In this document: positions 28,772 through 39,275 of the stretch, one piece after another
Layout: each line of letters starts with the position of its first letter
How positions within the stretch are numbered: position 1 is the first letter of the stretch
From: Gammaproteobacteria bacterium
GTDB lineage: Bacteria > Pseudomonadota > Gammaproteobacteria > Steroidobacterales > Steroidobacteraceae
Assembly: GCA_025355645.1 (NCBI GenBank)
Contig: JANXZG010000076.1
Span: forward strand, 1 to 64,000
Reading direction: 5' to 3'
DNA length: 64,000 nt
The notes under the pieces: model-generated
The model's database searches: none
What the model saw: the letters and a program-made list of their open reading frames with translations, nothing else
What the model was told of the DNA's origin: nothing
Translations under genes and position numbers: made by a program

Positions 28772-29148
28772 GGTGCTCTCCTGTAATAAATCTTGCCTTA
28801 GCGGTTTATCCGCACCGGCACGGCAAGACTACGCCGATTGCAGCTAGGCAGTAGTCGGTTTTTCCTATGACGGCGATTGAGGCGCTCTATCGGGACCTTG
28901 GACAGTCCTAATTTTTGTATCGCCGCGGCGGTGCACAGTAAGGGACCGAAAGCGTCTCAACGAGGAGCGCCAGCAGGCCGCGAACCGCATCCAGTCGCTT
29001 GCGGGCGACCTCGTACAGGACATTCAAAGAGTTGTATTTGGTGCCAATCGTACGCAGTCAGCGCCCAATTCTGTTTTACGGTGGTGCGGGTATTGAGGTG
29101 CGGGGCCCACGAGAACGCCAGCAGCTTACGGGCCGATCCTTGCGCTGA

Positions 29149-31608
29149 TCAGGCGCGGATGCGGGCATTCTTGGGATCGTAGAATGCTTCCAGCTGAACA
29201 TCGATCGGGTGAGTCGCCCACGCGACTTCCACGCTCCACCGCCCGGTCTGCAGCCACTCGCGGGTCACGCCCTGATCGCAGTGCACATAGCCCATGCCAA
29301 GTGAGCGTCCGACACGATGTCCCCACGCACCTGATTTGATTGAGCCGACCAGTACGCCGCCCCGCAGCAGCGGTTCTTCATGAAACAGCAGCGGCGCGGT
29401 GCCCGATGCATCCAGCAGCGCGACCTGCACCAGGCGCTTTGGCAAGACGCCCGCCGCTTTTTGCTTCAGCAAAGCCGCGCGCCCGATGAATCCGCCGGGT
29501 TTGTCCCAGGCGATCGTGAACGCGAGTCCACTCTCGAGCGGCGTATCCGCATCGCCTATGTCATGTCCCCAACTGCGATAGCCTTTCTCGACCCGGCATG
29601 CGCCCAGGGCATAGTAGCCGGCGTGCGCAAGTCCGAAGGCCGCCCCGGCTTCAACCAGCCGCTCGTATACCTCGAGCAGGTGCTCAGTCGGCAAGTACAG
29701 CTCGTAGCCGAGCTCGCCCACGTACGTGATCCGGCTCGCCCGAACGCGCGCGTAGCCGAAGTCGATTTCCCGGGAGTGCGCAAAGGGTAGCGTGTCGCCC
29801 GACAGATCGGCGCCGGAGATCTTCTCGAGCAGCGCACGGCTGTCAGGGCCCATAATGCTGAGCATCGCGATCCCGGAGGTGACATCTGTGAAAGTACAGC
29901 GGTCAGCCTCGCCTAGATGCCGGCGCAGCCACGCGAGGTCACGCACTTGCGCCACCGCCGCGGTGACGACAAGGTACTCATGTGCCGCGATGCGCGTGAC
30001 CGTGAGGTCCGCCTCGATGCCGCCATGATCGTTGAGCCACTGCGTATAGACGATGCGACCCGGCGCGACATCCATGTTCGCTGTAGACAGCCGGTTCAGC
30101 ACGCGGCAGGCATCGGCTCCCTGCACCAGGTATTTGGAAAAGCTCGATTGGTCGTAAAGCGCCACGCGATCGCGGGTGGCGAGGCACTCCCTGGCACAGG
30201 CCTGATGCCAGTGCTGGCGACCGTAGCTGTAACGGTGCTCCGCTACTTCGCCGTCCACCGCATACCACATTGGCCGCTCCCAGCCGGCGGTCTCGCCCAT
30301 GCAGGCGCCGGCGGCAATCAGGCGATCGTGCAGCGCCGTGCGACGCACGCCGCGAGCGGTGGTGCAATGGTAGTAGGGCCAATGCATGGCGTACAAAAGG
30401 CCCAACGTCTCGACCGTGCGGTCGCGCAGGTAATGCCTATTGGCCTGGAACCGCAGCGCGCGACGGATATCGACGCCGTCAAGGTCGGGCGGTGGGCGCC
30501 GGTCGCGGATCCATTCGGCCATGACCTTGCCCACGCCGCCGCTTGCGGCGATACCGACGGAATTGAAGCCGGTCGCGACAAACAGGTCACGAACCTCGGG
30601 CGTCTCGCCAATGTAATAGCGATCATCGGGGGTGAAACTTTCCGGGCCGTTGAAAAAGAGCTGAATTCCCGCCGTAGCGAGCACGGGCAGGCGCCGCACT
30701 GCGGCGTTCAGGATTGGTTCGAAATGCTCGTAGTCTTCCGGCAATGTGTCGAAGCAAAAATCTTCCGGTATGCCGTCCATGCCCCAGGGCTTTGCGACCG
30801 GCTCGAAGCAGCCCATCAGGATCTTGCCGGCGTCCTCTTTATAGTAGGCACACTCGTCCGGCACGCGTAGCACCGGCAACCCGGTCGGCAGCCCTTCGAT
30901 CGGTTCGGTAACGATGTAGAAGTGCTCCGCCGCGTGCAGCGGTACCGTCACGCCGACCGCAGCCGCAAGGTCCCTCGACCACATTCCGCCGCATATCACG
31001 ACAATATCCGCGCTGATGATGCCGGCTTCCGTCTCAGCTCCCGAGGCCCGTCCGCCTTCTACCCGGATGCGGTCAACCCGGGCGTTCTCGACAATACGGG
31101 CACCGCGCATCTTTGCGCCTTGCGCGAGCGCGCGGGTCGTATCGACGGGGTTTGTCTGGCCATCCTTCGGCAGGAATATGCCGCCCTTGAGATCGTGCAC
31201 GCTGAGCATCGGCCAGCGCTCCTTGATCTCCCCAGGCGAGAGCACCGCAACTTCCAATCCGAAGTTCTTGCCCATCGATGCTCCGCGCCTCAGTTCCTCC
31301 AGGCGAGCCTCATTGGTCGCCACGCTGACGGCGCCATGCTGGCGAAAACCTGTGGCCTGGCCGGTCTCCGCTTCGAGGCTCGCATACAGGCCGGATGTGT
31401 ACTTTGCCAACTCGGTCAGCGTTCGCGTCGCGCGCAACTGCCCGACCAGCCCCGCCGCATGCCAGGTGGTACCGCAAGTGAGCTGCTTGCGCTCGAGCAG
31501 CACGACGTCGGTGATGCCGAGCTTCGTTAAGTGGTAAGCGATCGAACAACCGGCGATGCCACCGCCGATGATCAGCACATTGGTATGGGCAGGGATTTTT
31601 GCCGCCAT
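29149..31608 (-). CDS. FAD-dependent dimethylglycine/sarcosine dehydrogenase-like protein with C-terminal GcvT domains
   Basis: NVLIIGGGIAGCSIAYHLTKLGITDVVLLERKQLTCGTTWHAAGL, C-terminal YELYLPTEHLLEVYERLVEAG (GcvT). Confidence 0.92.
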   Translation of the reverse strand: MAAKIPAHTNVLIIGGGIAGCSIAYHLTKLGITDVVLLERKQLTCGTTWHAAGLVGQLRATRTLTELAKYTSGLYASLEAETGQATGFRQHGAVSVATNEARLEELRRGASMGKNFGLEVAVLSPGEIKERWPMLSVHDLKGGIFLPKDGQTNPVDTTRALAQGAKMRGARIVENARVDRIRVEGGRASGAETEAGIISADIVVICGGMWSRDLAAAVGVTVPLHAAEHFYIVTEPIEGLPTGLPVLRVPDECAYYKEDAGKILMGCFEPVAKPWGMDGIPEDFCFDTLPEDYEHFEPILNAAVRRLPVLATAGIQLFFNGPESFTPDDRYYIGETPEVRDLFVATGFNSVGIAASGGVGKVMAEWIRDRRPPPDLDGVDIRRALRFQANRHYLRDRTVETLGLLYAMHWPYYHCTTARGVRRTALHDRLIAAGACMGETAGWERPMWYAVDGEVAEHRYSYGRQHWHQACARECLATRDRVALYDQSSFSKYLVQGADACRVLNRLSTANMDVAPGRIVYTQWLNDHGGIEADLTVTRIAAHEYLVVTAAVAQVRDLAWLRRHLGEADRCTFTDVTSGIAMLSIMGPDSRALLEKISGADLSGDTLPFAHSREIDFGYARVRASRITYVGELGYELYLPTEHLLEVYERLVEAGAAFGLAHAGYYALGACRVEKGYRSWGHDIGDADTPLESGLAFTIAWDKPGGFIGRAALLKQKAAGVLPKRLVQVALLDASGTAPLLFHEEPLLRGGVLVGSIKSGAWGHRVGRSLGMGYVHCDQGVTREWLQTGRWSVEVAWATHPIDVQLEAFYDPKNARIRA

Positions 31609-31616
31609 AGTATTCT

Positions 31617-34049
31617 TTACGCGCGCAGCCGCAGGTTGTCCGGATCGTACAGCGGTTCGGTGCCGACCACCGCGCGCCGGCGCTCCCCCAGTATCTCAAT
31701 GGAAAGCTCCGTGCCTGCACCCGCAAGATCGCTGCGCACATAGGCAAGGGCGATGCTCTTGCCAATCCGGTAGCCAAAGCCGCCGGAAGTGACCAGGCCG
31801 ACGACTTCATCGCCTTGGAAAACGATCGAGACCGCAGCGGCGTCCGCGTCCATCGCATCGACGATCAGCGGCACGAAGCGCTCCTTAGGACCGGCCGCAG
31901 CCTCGCGTTGCAAGGCTGCCTGCCCGATGAAGCCGCCTGGCTTGTCGAGCACGACAAAACGGTCGAGCGAGGCGGCGAACGGCGTGTAGTCACGCGTCAG
32001 GTCACTCTTCCAGCCACGATAGCCCTTCTCCAGGCGCAGGCTGTCCATCGCGTACAAGCCGAAATCAGCGATCCCCTGCGCAACGCCCGCAGCCCAGATG
32101 CTGTCGTAGACCTGGGCGAGCTGCCCCGTCGGTACGTGCAGTTCCCAGCCAAGCTCCCCGACATAGTTCACGCGCATTGCGATCACCGCTACGCCGGCGA
32201 CCTCGATGCTGCGTATGCCAAGCCAAGGAAACGATTCGTTATCGAGCTTCGCGCGGGTCAGCGGCGCGAGCAGCGCTCGCGAGCGCGGCCCGACGATGAT
32301 CAGCGTGCCGAATTCGGTCGACCGGTTTGCTATGTGTACGGCGTTCGGATCGGAGGGCAGGTGGTCACGCAGCCAGTCCCCGTCATGCAGCTCTCCAGCT
32401 GCCGTGGTCAGCAGCCAGTAGCGTCCGGGCGAGACGTGGCTGATGGTCATCTCAGCGACGATGCCGCCATTCTCGGCACAGAAATAATTCAACGCTGTGC
32501 GGCCTTCCTTCTTCGGCACGCGGCCCGCGACCATGTAATCGAGCCAGGCCGCGGCGCCGGCGCCCGTGACCTCGAATTTGGTGAAGCCGGGCAGGTCCAG
32601 CACCGCCACCCGGTTCTGGACGGCGTCGCATTCGCGGCGCACGGCCGCGTGCCAATGCGGCCTGCGGAAGGACCAATCGGGTCCGACCTTCGGATCCGTG
32701 ACTTGCGGAAAATAAACGGCCCGTTCCCAGCCCCCGCGCGCGCCGAAGACCGCGCCCTTGGCAGCCAGCCGGGGGTAGGCGCCTGAGCAGCGCAGCGGCC
32801 TGCCCGCCGTACGCTCTTCCTGAGGAAAACCGATACCGTATTCGTTCTCGTAGGTCTCGATTGCCTTCGCGATGGCGAATTCCTTGCCCGCGTAGTCCCC
32901 GTAGCGGCGTCCATCAAAGGCCCACATGTCCCATTCAGGCGCGCCGTGCACGAGCCATTCGGCCATGCATTTGCCGGCGCCGCCGGCCTGCACGATCCCG
33001 AATGTGAATGCGCAGCAGTGAAAGAAATTGCGATGGCCTCGAGCGGGCGAGATCAGCGGATTGCCATCGGGCGCGTAGGGAATCGGGCCGTTGATGATCG
33101 ACTTGATGCCAACGCTACCGAGCAGTGGGGTGCGCTCGCAGGCTGCGGCGATGTAGTTCTCGATGCGGCCGAGGTCGTCAGGAAACAACTCGTTCGCAAA
33201 ATGATCGGGAATGCCGTCCAGCCAGTGCGCACGCGCAGTATTCTCGTAGGGGCCCAGCAGCAGGGCATAGCGCTCCTGGCGCAGGTAATAACTGACATCA
33301 GGATCGCGGATGATGGGCACACGATTCTCGCCACGCTCGCGCAACGCATCGATTTCTTCCGTAATCAGGAACTGGTGCGAAAGCGTGACGATCGGCAGGT
33401 ACTCGCCGATCAACGCTGCAATCTCGCCGCCGCGATAGCCCCCGGCATTGACCACATATTCGGCGCTGATCGCCCCCTTGTCGGTCTCGATGCGCCATTC
33501 GCCCGTCGGCTGCTTCCTGATACCCGTGACGCGCGTCTTGCGATTGACCTCGGCGCCAAGATCGCGCGCGCCTTTGGCCATGGCCTGCGTCATCTGCGCC
33601 GGATCGATGTCCCCATCAAAGGGGTCCCACAAGCCTGCGCGAATGTCATCGAGTTCAAGGAACGGGTGGCGAGCGTGGATATCGGCCGGCGACATCATCT
33701 CGAAATCAATTCCCTGGGCACGGGCCTGGGAAGTGACGTGCCGGAATTCATCGACTCGTTCCGGCGTGTGCGCGAGGCGGATACTTCCGGTCGGATGCCG
33801 GTTGATCTCGTAGCCTGCATCCTGCGCAAGGGTTGAATACAACGCAGTTGAGTAGCGGTGCAGCTTCAGCAAGTTCCAGGAGGTAGAGAAGTTGGGACAA
33901 TTCCCAGCGGCGTGCCAGGTCGACCCGGAAGTCAGTTCGTCCCGTTCCAGCAACACCACGTCAGTCCAGCCGAGCTTAGCCAGGTGATACAGCGTGCTGC
34001 AGCCAACCGCTCCGCCGCCGATGACCACGACCCTCGCATGCGTCTTCAT
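31617..34049 (-). CDS. Second FAD-dependent dimethylglycine/sarcosine dehydrogenase-like protein with GcvT domains
   Basis: RVVVIGGGAVGCSTLYHLAKLGWTDVVLLERDELTSGSTWHAAGNCPNFS; C-terminal GELGWELHVPTGQLAQVYDSIW. 8 bp from the preceding paralog. Confidence 0.92.
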   Translation of the reverse strand: MKTHARVVVIGGGAVGCSTLYHLAKLGWTDVVLLERDELTSGSTWHAAGNCPNFSTSWNLLKLHRYSTALYSTLAQDAGYEINRHPTGSIRLAHTPERVDEFRHVTSQARAQGIDFEMMSPADIHARHPFLELDDIRAGLWDPFDGDIDPAQMTQAMAKGARDLGAEVNRKTRVTGIRKQPTGEWRIETDKGAISAEYVVNAGGYRGGEIAALIGEYLPIVTLSHQFLITEEIDALRERGENRVPIIRDPDVSYYLRQERYALLLGPYENTARAHWLDGIPDHFANELFPDDLGRIENYIAAACERTPLLGSVGIKSIINGPIPYAPDGNPLISPARGHRNFFHCCAFTFGIVQAGGAGKCMAEWLVHGAPEWDMWAFDGRRYGDYAGKEFAIAKAIETYENEYGIGFPQEERTAGRPLRCSGAYPRLAAKGAVFGARGGWERAVYFPQVTDPKVGPDWSFRRPHWHAAVRRECDAVQNRVAVLDLPGFTKFEVTGAGAAAWLDYMVAGRVPKKEGRTALNYFCAENGGIVAEMTISHVSPGRYWLLTTAAGELHDGDWLRDHLPSDPNAVHIANRSTEFGTLIIVGPRSRALLAPLTRAKLDNESFPWLGIRSIEVAGVAVIAMRVNYVGELGWELHVPTGQLAQVYDSIWAAGVAQGIADFGLYAMDSLRLEKGYRGWKSDLTRDYTPFAASLDRFVVLDKPGGFIGQAALQREAAAGPKERFVPLIVDAMDADAAAVSIVFQGDEVVGLVTSGGFGYRIGKSIALAYVRSDLAGAGTELSIEILGERRRAVVGTEPLYDPDNLRLRA

Positions 34050-34167
34050 TCACTAAAACTCCTTACCCGATGCCACATTGTGGCGAAGCGCGCACCGCAG
34101 GTCGAGTCTTTCGCTGCGCCCGGCCAATTTGCGTTATCCTTAATGGTCTGCTTCAGGAGCTTGGTGT

Positions 34168-35739
34168 ATGGAAGAAGTCGAAGCGAAAGTTGGCCGCCGC
34201 ACCAGTGCTCGCGAGACGCGACGCGCGGCGCGCTCGTCGCCCCTGCCCGACAATATCCGACCCGTTCGTCCCGGCATGACCGGCGGCAATTACAAACCGC
34301 TGGCCGCCGCCGATGTGCTGCGGATCCACCACGCCGCACTGGACGTACTTGAGAACATAGGCCTTGCCGATGCAACGCCGAGCGGCATCGACTACATGAC
34401 CCGGGCTGGCGCCGTACTGTCCCCCGAGGGGAGGCTGCTGTTCCCGCGCGCACTGATCGAAGATACAGTCGCGAATGCCCGGCGCCATTTCGTGTTGCAT
34501 GCCCAGGATCCCAAGCACGACATGGAACCCTGGGGATCACGGGTGTATTTCGGCACCGCGGGCGCCGCGGTGCACATCGTCGACGCGGAAGCCAAGACCT
34601 ACCGGGATTCCACCACAAAGGATCTGTACGATATCGCTCGCGTCGTCGACACCCTCGATCACCTGCATTTTTACCAGCGTTCCGTCGTCTGCCGCGACCT
34701 GGCGCTGCCCCTGGAGATGGACGTCAATACGGCATACGCCTGCGTGTCGGGCACGACCAAGCATGTCGGTACGAGCTGGGTACTGCCCGAGCACCTCGAA
34801 AAGAGTTTCGAGATGCTGCACCTGATCGCCGGAGGCGAGGAGAAATGGCGCGAGCGCCCGTTTGTCAGCCAGTCGAACTGCTTCGTTGTCCCGCCGCTTA
34901 AATTCGCATTCGACGCCTGCCTATGCCTCGAAGTCGCCGTGCGCGGCGGCATGCCCGTGCTGTTGCTCTCCGCCGGCCAGGCCGGGGCCACGGCGCCGGC
35001 GGCGCTTGCGACCGCGCTCGTTCAGGAGACCGCCGAATGCCTCGCAGGCCTTGTCTACGTCAATTCGATCAAGCGCGGCGCCCCGGCCATCTTCGGCACC
35101 TGGTGTTTTGTGTCGGACTTGCGCACTGGCTCCATGTCGGGCGGCAGCCCAGAACAAGCGCTGCTTTCTTCCGCGAGCGCCCAGATTGCGCAGTTCTACG
35201 ACCTGACTGGCGGGACCGCGTCAGGCATGAGCGATGCGAAATTGCCCGACATGCAAGCGGGATATGAAAAAGCCTACAACCATGCGCTAGTCGGCAACGC
35301 CGGGGCAAACCTGATCTATGAATCAGCGGGCATGCTCGCCAGCCTGCTCGGCTTCTCGATGGAAGGGCTGATCATCGACAATGACCTGATCGGAGCGGTT
35401 CTGCGCACCGTCAAGGGCATCGAGGTTACCGACGAGTCGCTGTCACTAGAGACGATACGCAAGACGTGCATGGAGGGGCCGGGCCATTACCTGGGTTCCG
35501 ACCAAACCTTGCAGCTTATGCAAAAGGAATATATCTACCCGTCGATCGGCGATCGCTCGAGTCCGAACGAATGGGTCGAGAAGGGCCGCCCGACCACAGT
35601 CCAACATGCGAGGCGCAAGCTCGACTCGATCCTGTCGAATCATTACCCGACGCATATTTCGGATGCGGTGGATGACGCGATCCGGGCGCGCCTGCCGATC
35701 CGCTTGCCGCGTGAGGCGATGCGCCCCCCTCAGAAGTGA
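34168..35739 (+). CDS. Trimethylamine methyltransferase (MttB) superfamily protein, non-pyrrolysine type
   Basis: RPGMTGGNYKPLAAADVLRIHHAALDVLENIGLADATP; GTASGMSDAKLPDMQAGYEKA; ORF has no in-frame amber. Confidence 0.88.
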   Translation: MEEVEAKVGRRTSARETRRAARSSPLPDNIRPVRPGMTGGNYKPLAAADVLRIHHAALDVLENIGLADATPSGIDYMTRAGAVLSPEGRLLFPRALIEDTVANARRHFVLHAQDPKHDMEPWGSRVYFGTAGAAVHIVDAEAKTYRDSTTKDLYDIARVVDTLDHLHFYQRSVVCRDLALPLEMDVNTAYACVSGTTKHVGTSWVLPEHLEKSFEMLHLIAGGEEKWRERPFVSQSNCFVVPPLKFAFDACLCLEVAVRGGMPVLLLSAGQAGATAPAALATALVQETAECLAGLVYVNSIKRGAPAIFGTWCFVSDLRTGSMSGGSPEQALLSSASAQIAQFYDLTGGTASGMSDAKLPDMQAGYEKAYNHALVGNAGANLIYESAGMLASLLGFSMEGLIIDNDLIGAVLRTVKGIEVTDESLSLETIRKTCMEGPGHYLGSDQTLQLMQKEYIYPSIGDRSSPNEWVEKGRPTTVQHARRKLDSILSNHYPTHISDAVDDAIRARLPIRLPREAMRPPQK

Positions 35740-35867
35740 AAAAACGCAACTTGCCTGCGACTACCGCGCGCGGGCAGCATCCGATATGACGAAGCAGCGC
35801 AGCAGGCACGCATTCGCATGTTCTAGAGTCCGCAACCGCTCACGCCATGTTGCACCGGTGAAATTAT

Positions 35868-36569
35868 CTAAACTGGCTCATCCGTCTGCAGCCGGTAGCC
35901 GACGCCTGCCTCGGTGATTAGGTAGCGCGGCTGTCGCGGGTCCGGCTCGAGTTTCTGGCGCAGCATCTTAATATAGCTGCGCAGGCCGCGGCTATCGCCC
36001 AGCCGGTCCGGTCCCCAGGCTTCGCGGATCAGCTGGTTCTGCGTCACGATCATACCGGCGTTGCGCGCAAGGGACTCGATGACCCGGTACTCGAGCGGCG
36101 TCATGTGCAAGCTCCCCGCGGGACCCTGCGCACAGCGCTTGGTAAGATCAACCGAGATGGGCCCGAGCCGCAGCAACGGCAGCTGGTCTGCTGCGCGCGA
36201 GTTGCGGCGTAACGCGGCGCGTACGCGAGCCAGCAGTTCTGGCGCGCTGAACGGCTTCGCGACGTAGTCATCCGCGCCTGCATCAAGCGCGGCGATCTTG
36301 TCCGTTTCCATCGTGCGCGCGGACAGCACCAGGATGGGCAGTGGTGAAAAGCGGCGAATTTCCCGGATCACGGACAGACCATCCTGGTCCGGCAGCCCGA
36401 GATCGACGACCACGAGGTCAGGGCGATGGTTGCGCGCTTCGATAGCGCCGCGCGCCGCGCTCTCGGCGTCCACTACCCGGTACCCCTGGCTCTCAAGCAG
36501 CATGCGCAGCACGCCGCGGATGCCGGCATCATCCTCCACAATCAGCACCAGGAACATCGCCTGGGTCAC
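35868..36569 (-). CDS. kdpE: KdpE-type response regulator
   Basis: Receiver domain (VLIVEDDAGIRGVLRMLLES, DLVVVDLGLPDQDG) plus winged helix (LRSYIKMLRQKLEPDPRQPRYLITEAGVGYRL); adjacent to kdpD. Confidence 0.93.
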   Translation of the reverse strand: MTQAMFLVLIVEDDAGIRGVLRMLLESQGYRVVDAESAARGAIEARNHRPDLVVVDLGLPDQDGLSVIREIRRFSPLPILVLSARTMETDKIAALDAGADDYVAKPFSAPELLARVRAALRRNSRAADQLPLLRLGPISVDLTKRCAQGPAGSLHMTPLEYRVIESLARNAGMIVTQNQLIREAWGPDRLGDSRGLRSYIKMLRQKLEPDPRQPRYLITEAGVGYRLQTDEPV

Positions 36570-39256
36570 GCGGCAGGTTCCGCCACCGGCAGCGTGAATA
36601 CGAAGCGGGCGCCTCCGCCGAAGCGCTCGAGTGCGCTGATCTTGCCACCATGCGCGTTGATAATGGCTCGGCAGATCGCAAGTCCGAGTCCTGCGCCCCC
36701 GACGTTGCCCTCTTCACGCCCACGCTGAAACTTTGCGAACAGCTTTTCCCGGTCACCCTCGGGCAGGCCGGGGCCGTTGTCCTCGACGCTGACGCTGACT
36801 GTGTCACCGATCGCTTCGGCCGTGATCCGGATCTGGGTCTGCGCGGGGGTGTGTTTGACGGCGTTCTCCAGCACGTTGACCAGGACCTGGGTGACCAAAG
36901 GCGCATCCACATGCACCGGCGGCAGCTCCGCCGGCAGCGCGACGTCTACGATGCGTCCACCGAGCCGACCTTCCAGCCTCGCGAGCGCCGTGCCAACCAA
37001 ATCGTCAACGGTCTGCCAGTCGCGGCGCAGGCGCACTTCGCCGGACTCGAAGCGCATCAGGTCAAGCACATTCGATATCAGCTCGGACATTTCATGCGCC
37101 TTGGCATCGATCGAATGAACGAGCTGCGCGCGCGCCGCCGGATCGAGCTTCAGATCCGGATCGTTCAATGCACTGCTCGCACCGGTAATGACCGCGAGCG
37201 GCGTGCGCAGGTCGTGGGAGATCGACGCGAGCAGGGTATTCCGCAGACTTTCAGTCTCGGCTGAGACACGCGCATGTTCCGCGTCCTCGGCGAGCTTCGA
37301 CCGCTCGATCGCGAGCGCGATCTGTCCTGCAAAGGTCTCCAGCAGGTGGCGCTGCTCGGGCAGCAGCAGCCGGCGTCTCTGTGTCGGCCGCACGGCGAGC
37401 ACGCCTAAGGTGCTGCGCGTTCCCGTGAGCGGCAGGTACTGGGCTGGTGCCGCGGGCAGTGTGTCGGTGCCAAGCCCGGCTGGCCGGCCATGGTCAAATA
37501 CCCATTGCGCGACCGACAGGTCCGGCTTTGGCAGCGCCCCAGACGGCGCTTCGCCCTTCGGGAGCGCGAGCTGCCCGTGCGCATCGGGCATCAGGATGGT
37601 CGCGCTGCTCGCAAAGGTCTCGGCCAAGTGCTTGATCGCGACGCGCGCCAGGTTATTGAAGCTGCGCGTCACGGCGAGTTCCCGGCTCATTGCGTACAGC
37701 AGGGAGGTGCGCCTCTCGCGCGCCCCGGCGACTCGCGACTGGGCGCGAACGCTGGCGACGAGGTTCGCGATGACCAGCGCGATCACGAGCATCACGCCGA
37801 ACGTCAGCAGGTACTCGAGGTTGTTGGTCGAGAAGGTGTAGCGGGGTGGCACGAAGCAGAAATCGAGTGCCACGACGTTGCTGACTGCGGTCAGGCTCGC
37901 GGGCCCTCGCCCCAGGCTGCGCGCCGCCACGGTCGCGCCCAGCAGGTACACCATCACGAGATTCGTCAGGTTGAAATACGGGTACATCAGGAAGGCAAGC
38001 CCGGTGCAGGCCGCCGTGATCGCAAGCGCGGCCCAGTACCTCTCCCAGCGCATCTTCTTTGGGCCACTGTCAGGTAGATCGCGAGGCTGCGGAGCCGAGC
38101 CATCGCGGCGGGCTATTACGGAAACATCGAAACCTGAGCCGTGCCGCACGAGCTCGGTGGCCGTTGAGCGGCGCAGCCATGCGCGCCAGCCCGAACGCTT
38201 GACTTCACCGACCACGATGCGCGTGACGTTGCGCAGGCGTGCGTATTCGATCAGCACATCGGCCGCCGACGGACCATCCAGCGTGACCGTCTCGGCACCG
38301 AGCGATTCAGCCAGGCGCAGCACGTCGATCCGGCGGTTGCGTTCGCGCTCCGAGAGCTTCAGCAATGCCGGTGTCTCGACCGAGACCACCATCCATTCCG
38401 CGTCCAGTGCATCGGCAAAGCGCTTGCCGAAGCGCACCAGTTGTTCAGCCTGGTCATCCGGAGCGACCGCGATCAGGAAGCGGTCGCGCGCGAGCCAGGG
38501 TTGTGAGATGCGTTCCTTTCCCTGATATTCCAGCGCATCAGCGTCGACCCGATCGGCCGTGCGACGCAATGCCAACTCGCGCAGCGCCAGCAGGTTCGGG
38601 GTGCGAAAAAAGCGCTCGGTTGCCGTGCTGACCTGGTCGGCGAGGTAAACCTTGCCGGATCTGAGGCGGGCGAGCAGGTCATCCGGCGTCAGGTCGATCA
38701 GCTCGACTTCGCTGGCCTCGTCAAAGATGCGATCGGGAATCGTCTCTTGCTGGCGCACGCCGGTGATGCCGGCAACCACGTCGTTCAGGCTTTCCAGATG
38801 CTGGACATTCAGCGTAGTCCAGACATTGATGCCTGCGTCCAGCAATTCCTCGACATCCTGCCAGCGCTTGGCATGCCTTGGGCGCGGCTCACCTTCCGCG
38901 ATGTTCGAATGTGCGAGCTCATCGACGAGGATGATCGCGGGCGCGCGGCGCAGCGCCGCATCGAGGTCGAATTCGCGCCGGGTGATGCCCTTGTAGCGTA
39001 CCTCAAGAAACGGCAAGGTCTCGAGGCCCTCGAGCAATCGCTCGGTCTCGATGCGCCCATGAGGTTCAACGTAGCCGGCCACAATGTCGGCGCCGCCTGA
39101 CTTGGCAACGCGCGCCGCCTCCAGCATCGAGAAGGTCTTGCCGACGCCGGCTGAGGCTCCAAAGAAAATATGCAGGCGGCCGCGTCGCGCGCGCTCTTCC
39201 TCTCGCTGTACCTCAGCCAGCAACTCATCCGGGTTCGGGCGATCGTTCTCAGCCAT
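36566..39256 (-). CDS. kdpD: Osmosensitive K+ channel sensor histidine kinase KdpD
   Basis: RRGRLHIFFGASAGVGKTFSMLEAA, VDELAHSNIAEGEPRPRHAKRWQDVEELLDAGINVWTTLNVQHLESLND, ISHDLRTPLAVITG. Confidence 0.97.
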   Translation of the reverse strand: MAENDRPNPDELLAEVQREEERARRGRLHIFFGASAGVGKTFSMLEAARVAKSGGADIVAGYVEPHGRIETERLLEGLETLPFLEVRYKGITRREFDLDAALRRAPAIILVDELAHSNIAEGEPRPRHAKRWQDVEELLDAGINVWTTLNVQHLESLNDVVAGITGVRQQETIPDRIFDEASEVELIDLTPDDLLARLRSGKVYLADQVSTATERFFRTPNLLALRELALRRTADRVDADALEYQGKERISQPWLARDRFLIAVAPDDQAEQLVRFGKRFADALDAEWMVVSVETPALLKLSERERNRRIDVLRLAESLGAETVTLDGPSAADVLIEYARLRNVTRIVVGEVKRSGWRAWLRRSTATELVRHGSGFDVSVIARRDGSAPQPRDLPDSGPKKMRWERYWAALAITAACTGLAFLMYPYFNLTNLVMVYLLGATVAARSLGRGPASLTAVSNVVALDFCFVPPRYTFSTNNLEYLLTFGVMLVIALVIANLVASVRAQSRVAGARERRTSLLYAMSRELAVTRSFNNLARVAIKHLAETFASSATILMPDAHGQLALPKGEAPSGALPKPDLSVAQWVFDHGRPAGLGTDTLPAAPAQYLPLTGTRSTLGVLAVRPTQRRRLLLPEQRHLLETFAGQIALAIERSKLAEDAEHARVSAETESLRNTLLASISHDLRTPLAVITGASSALNDPDLKLDPAARAQLVHSIDAKAHEMSELISNVLDLMRFESGEVRLRRDWQTVDDLVGTALARLEGRLGGRIVDVALPAELPPVHVDAPLVTQVLVNVLENAVKHTPAQTQIRITAEAIGDTVSVSVEDNGPGLPEGDREKLFAKFQRGREEGNVGGAGLGLAICRAIINAHGGKISALERFGGGARFVFTLPVAEPAA

Positions 39257-39275
39257 TAAACAAGTATAACGGACG

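Noticed and set aside
34168-35739. Pyrrolysine-containing MttB
   Set aside because: The ORF is continuous for 523 codons with no in-frame TAG, and no pylTSBCD genes are seen.
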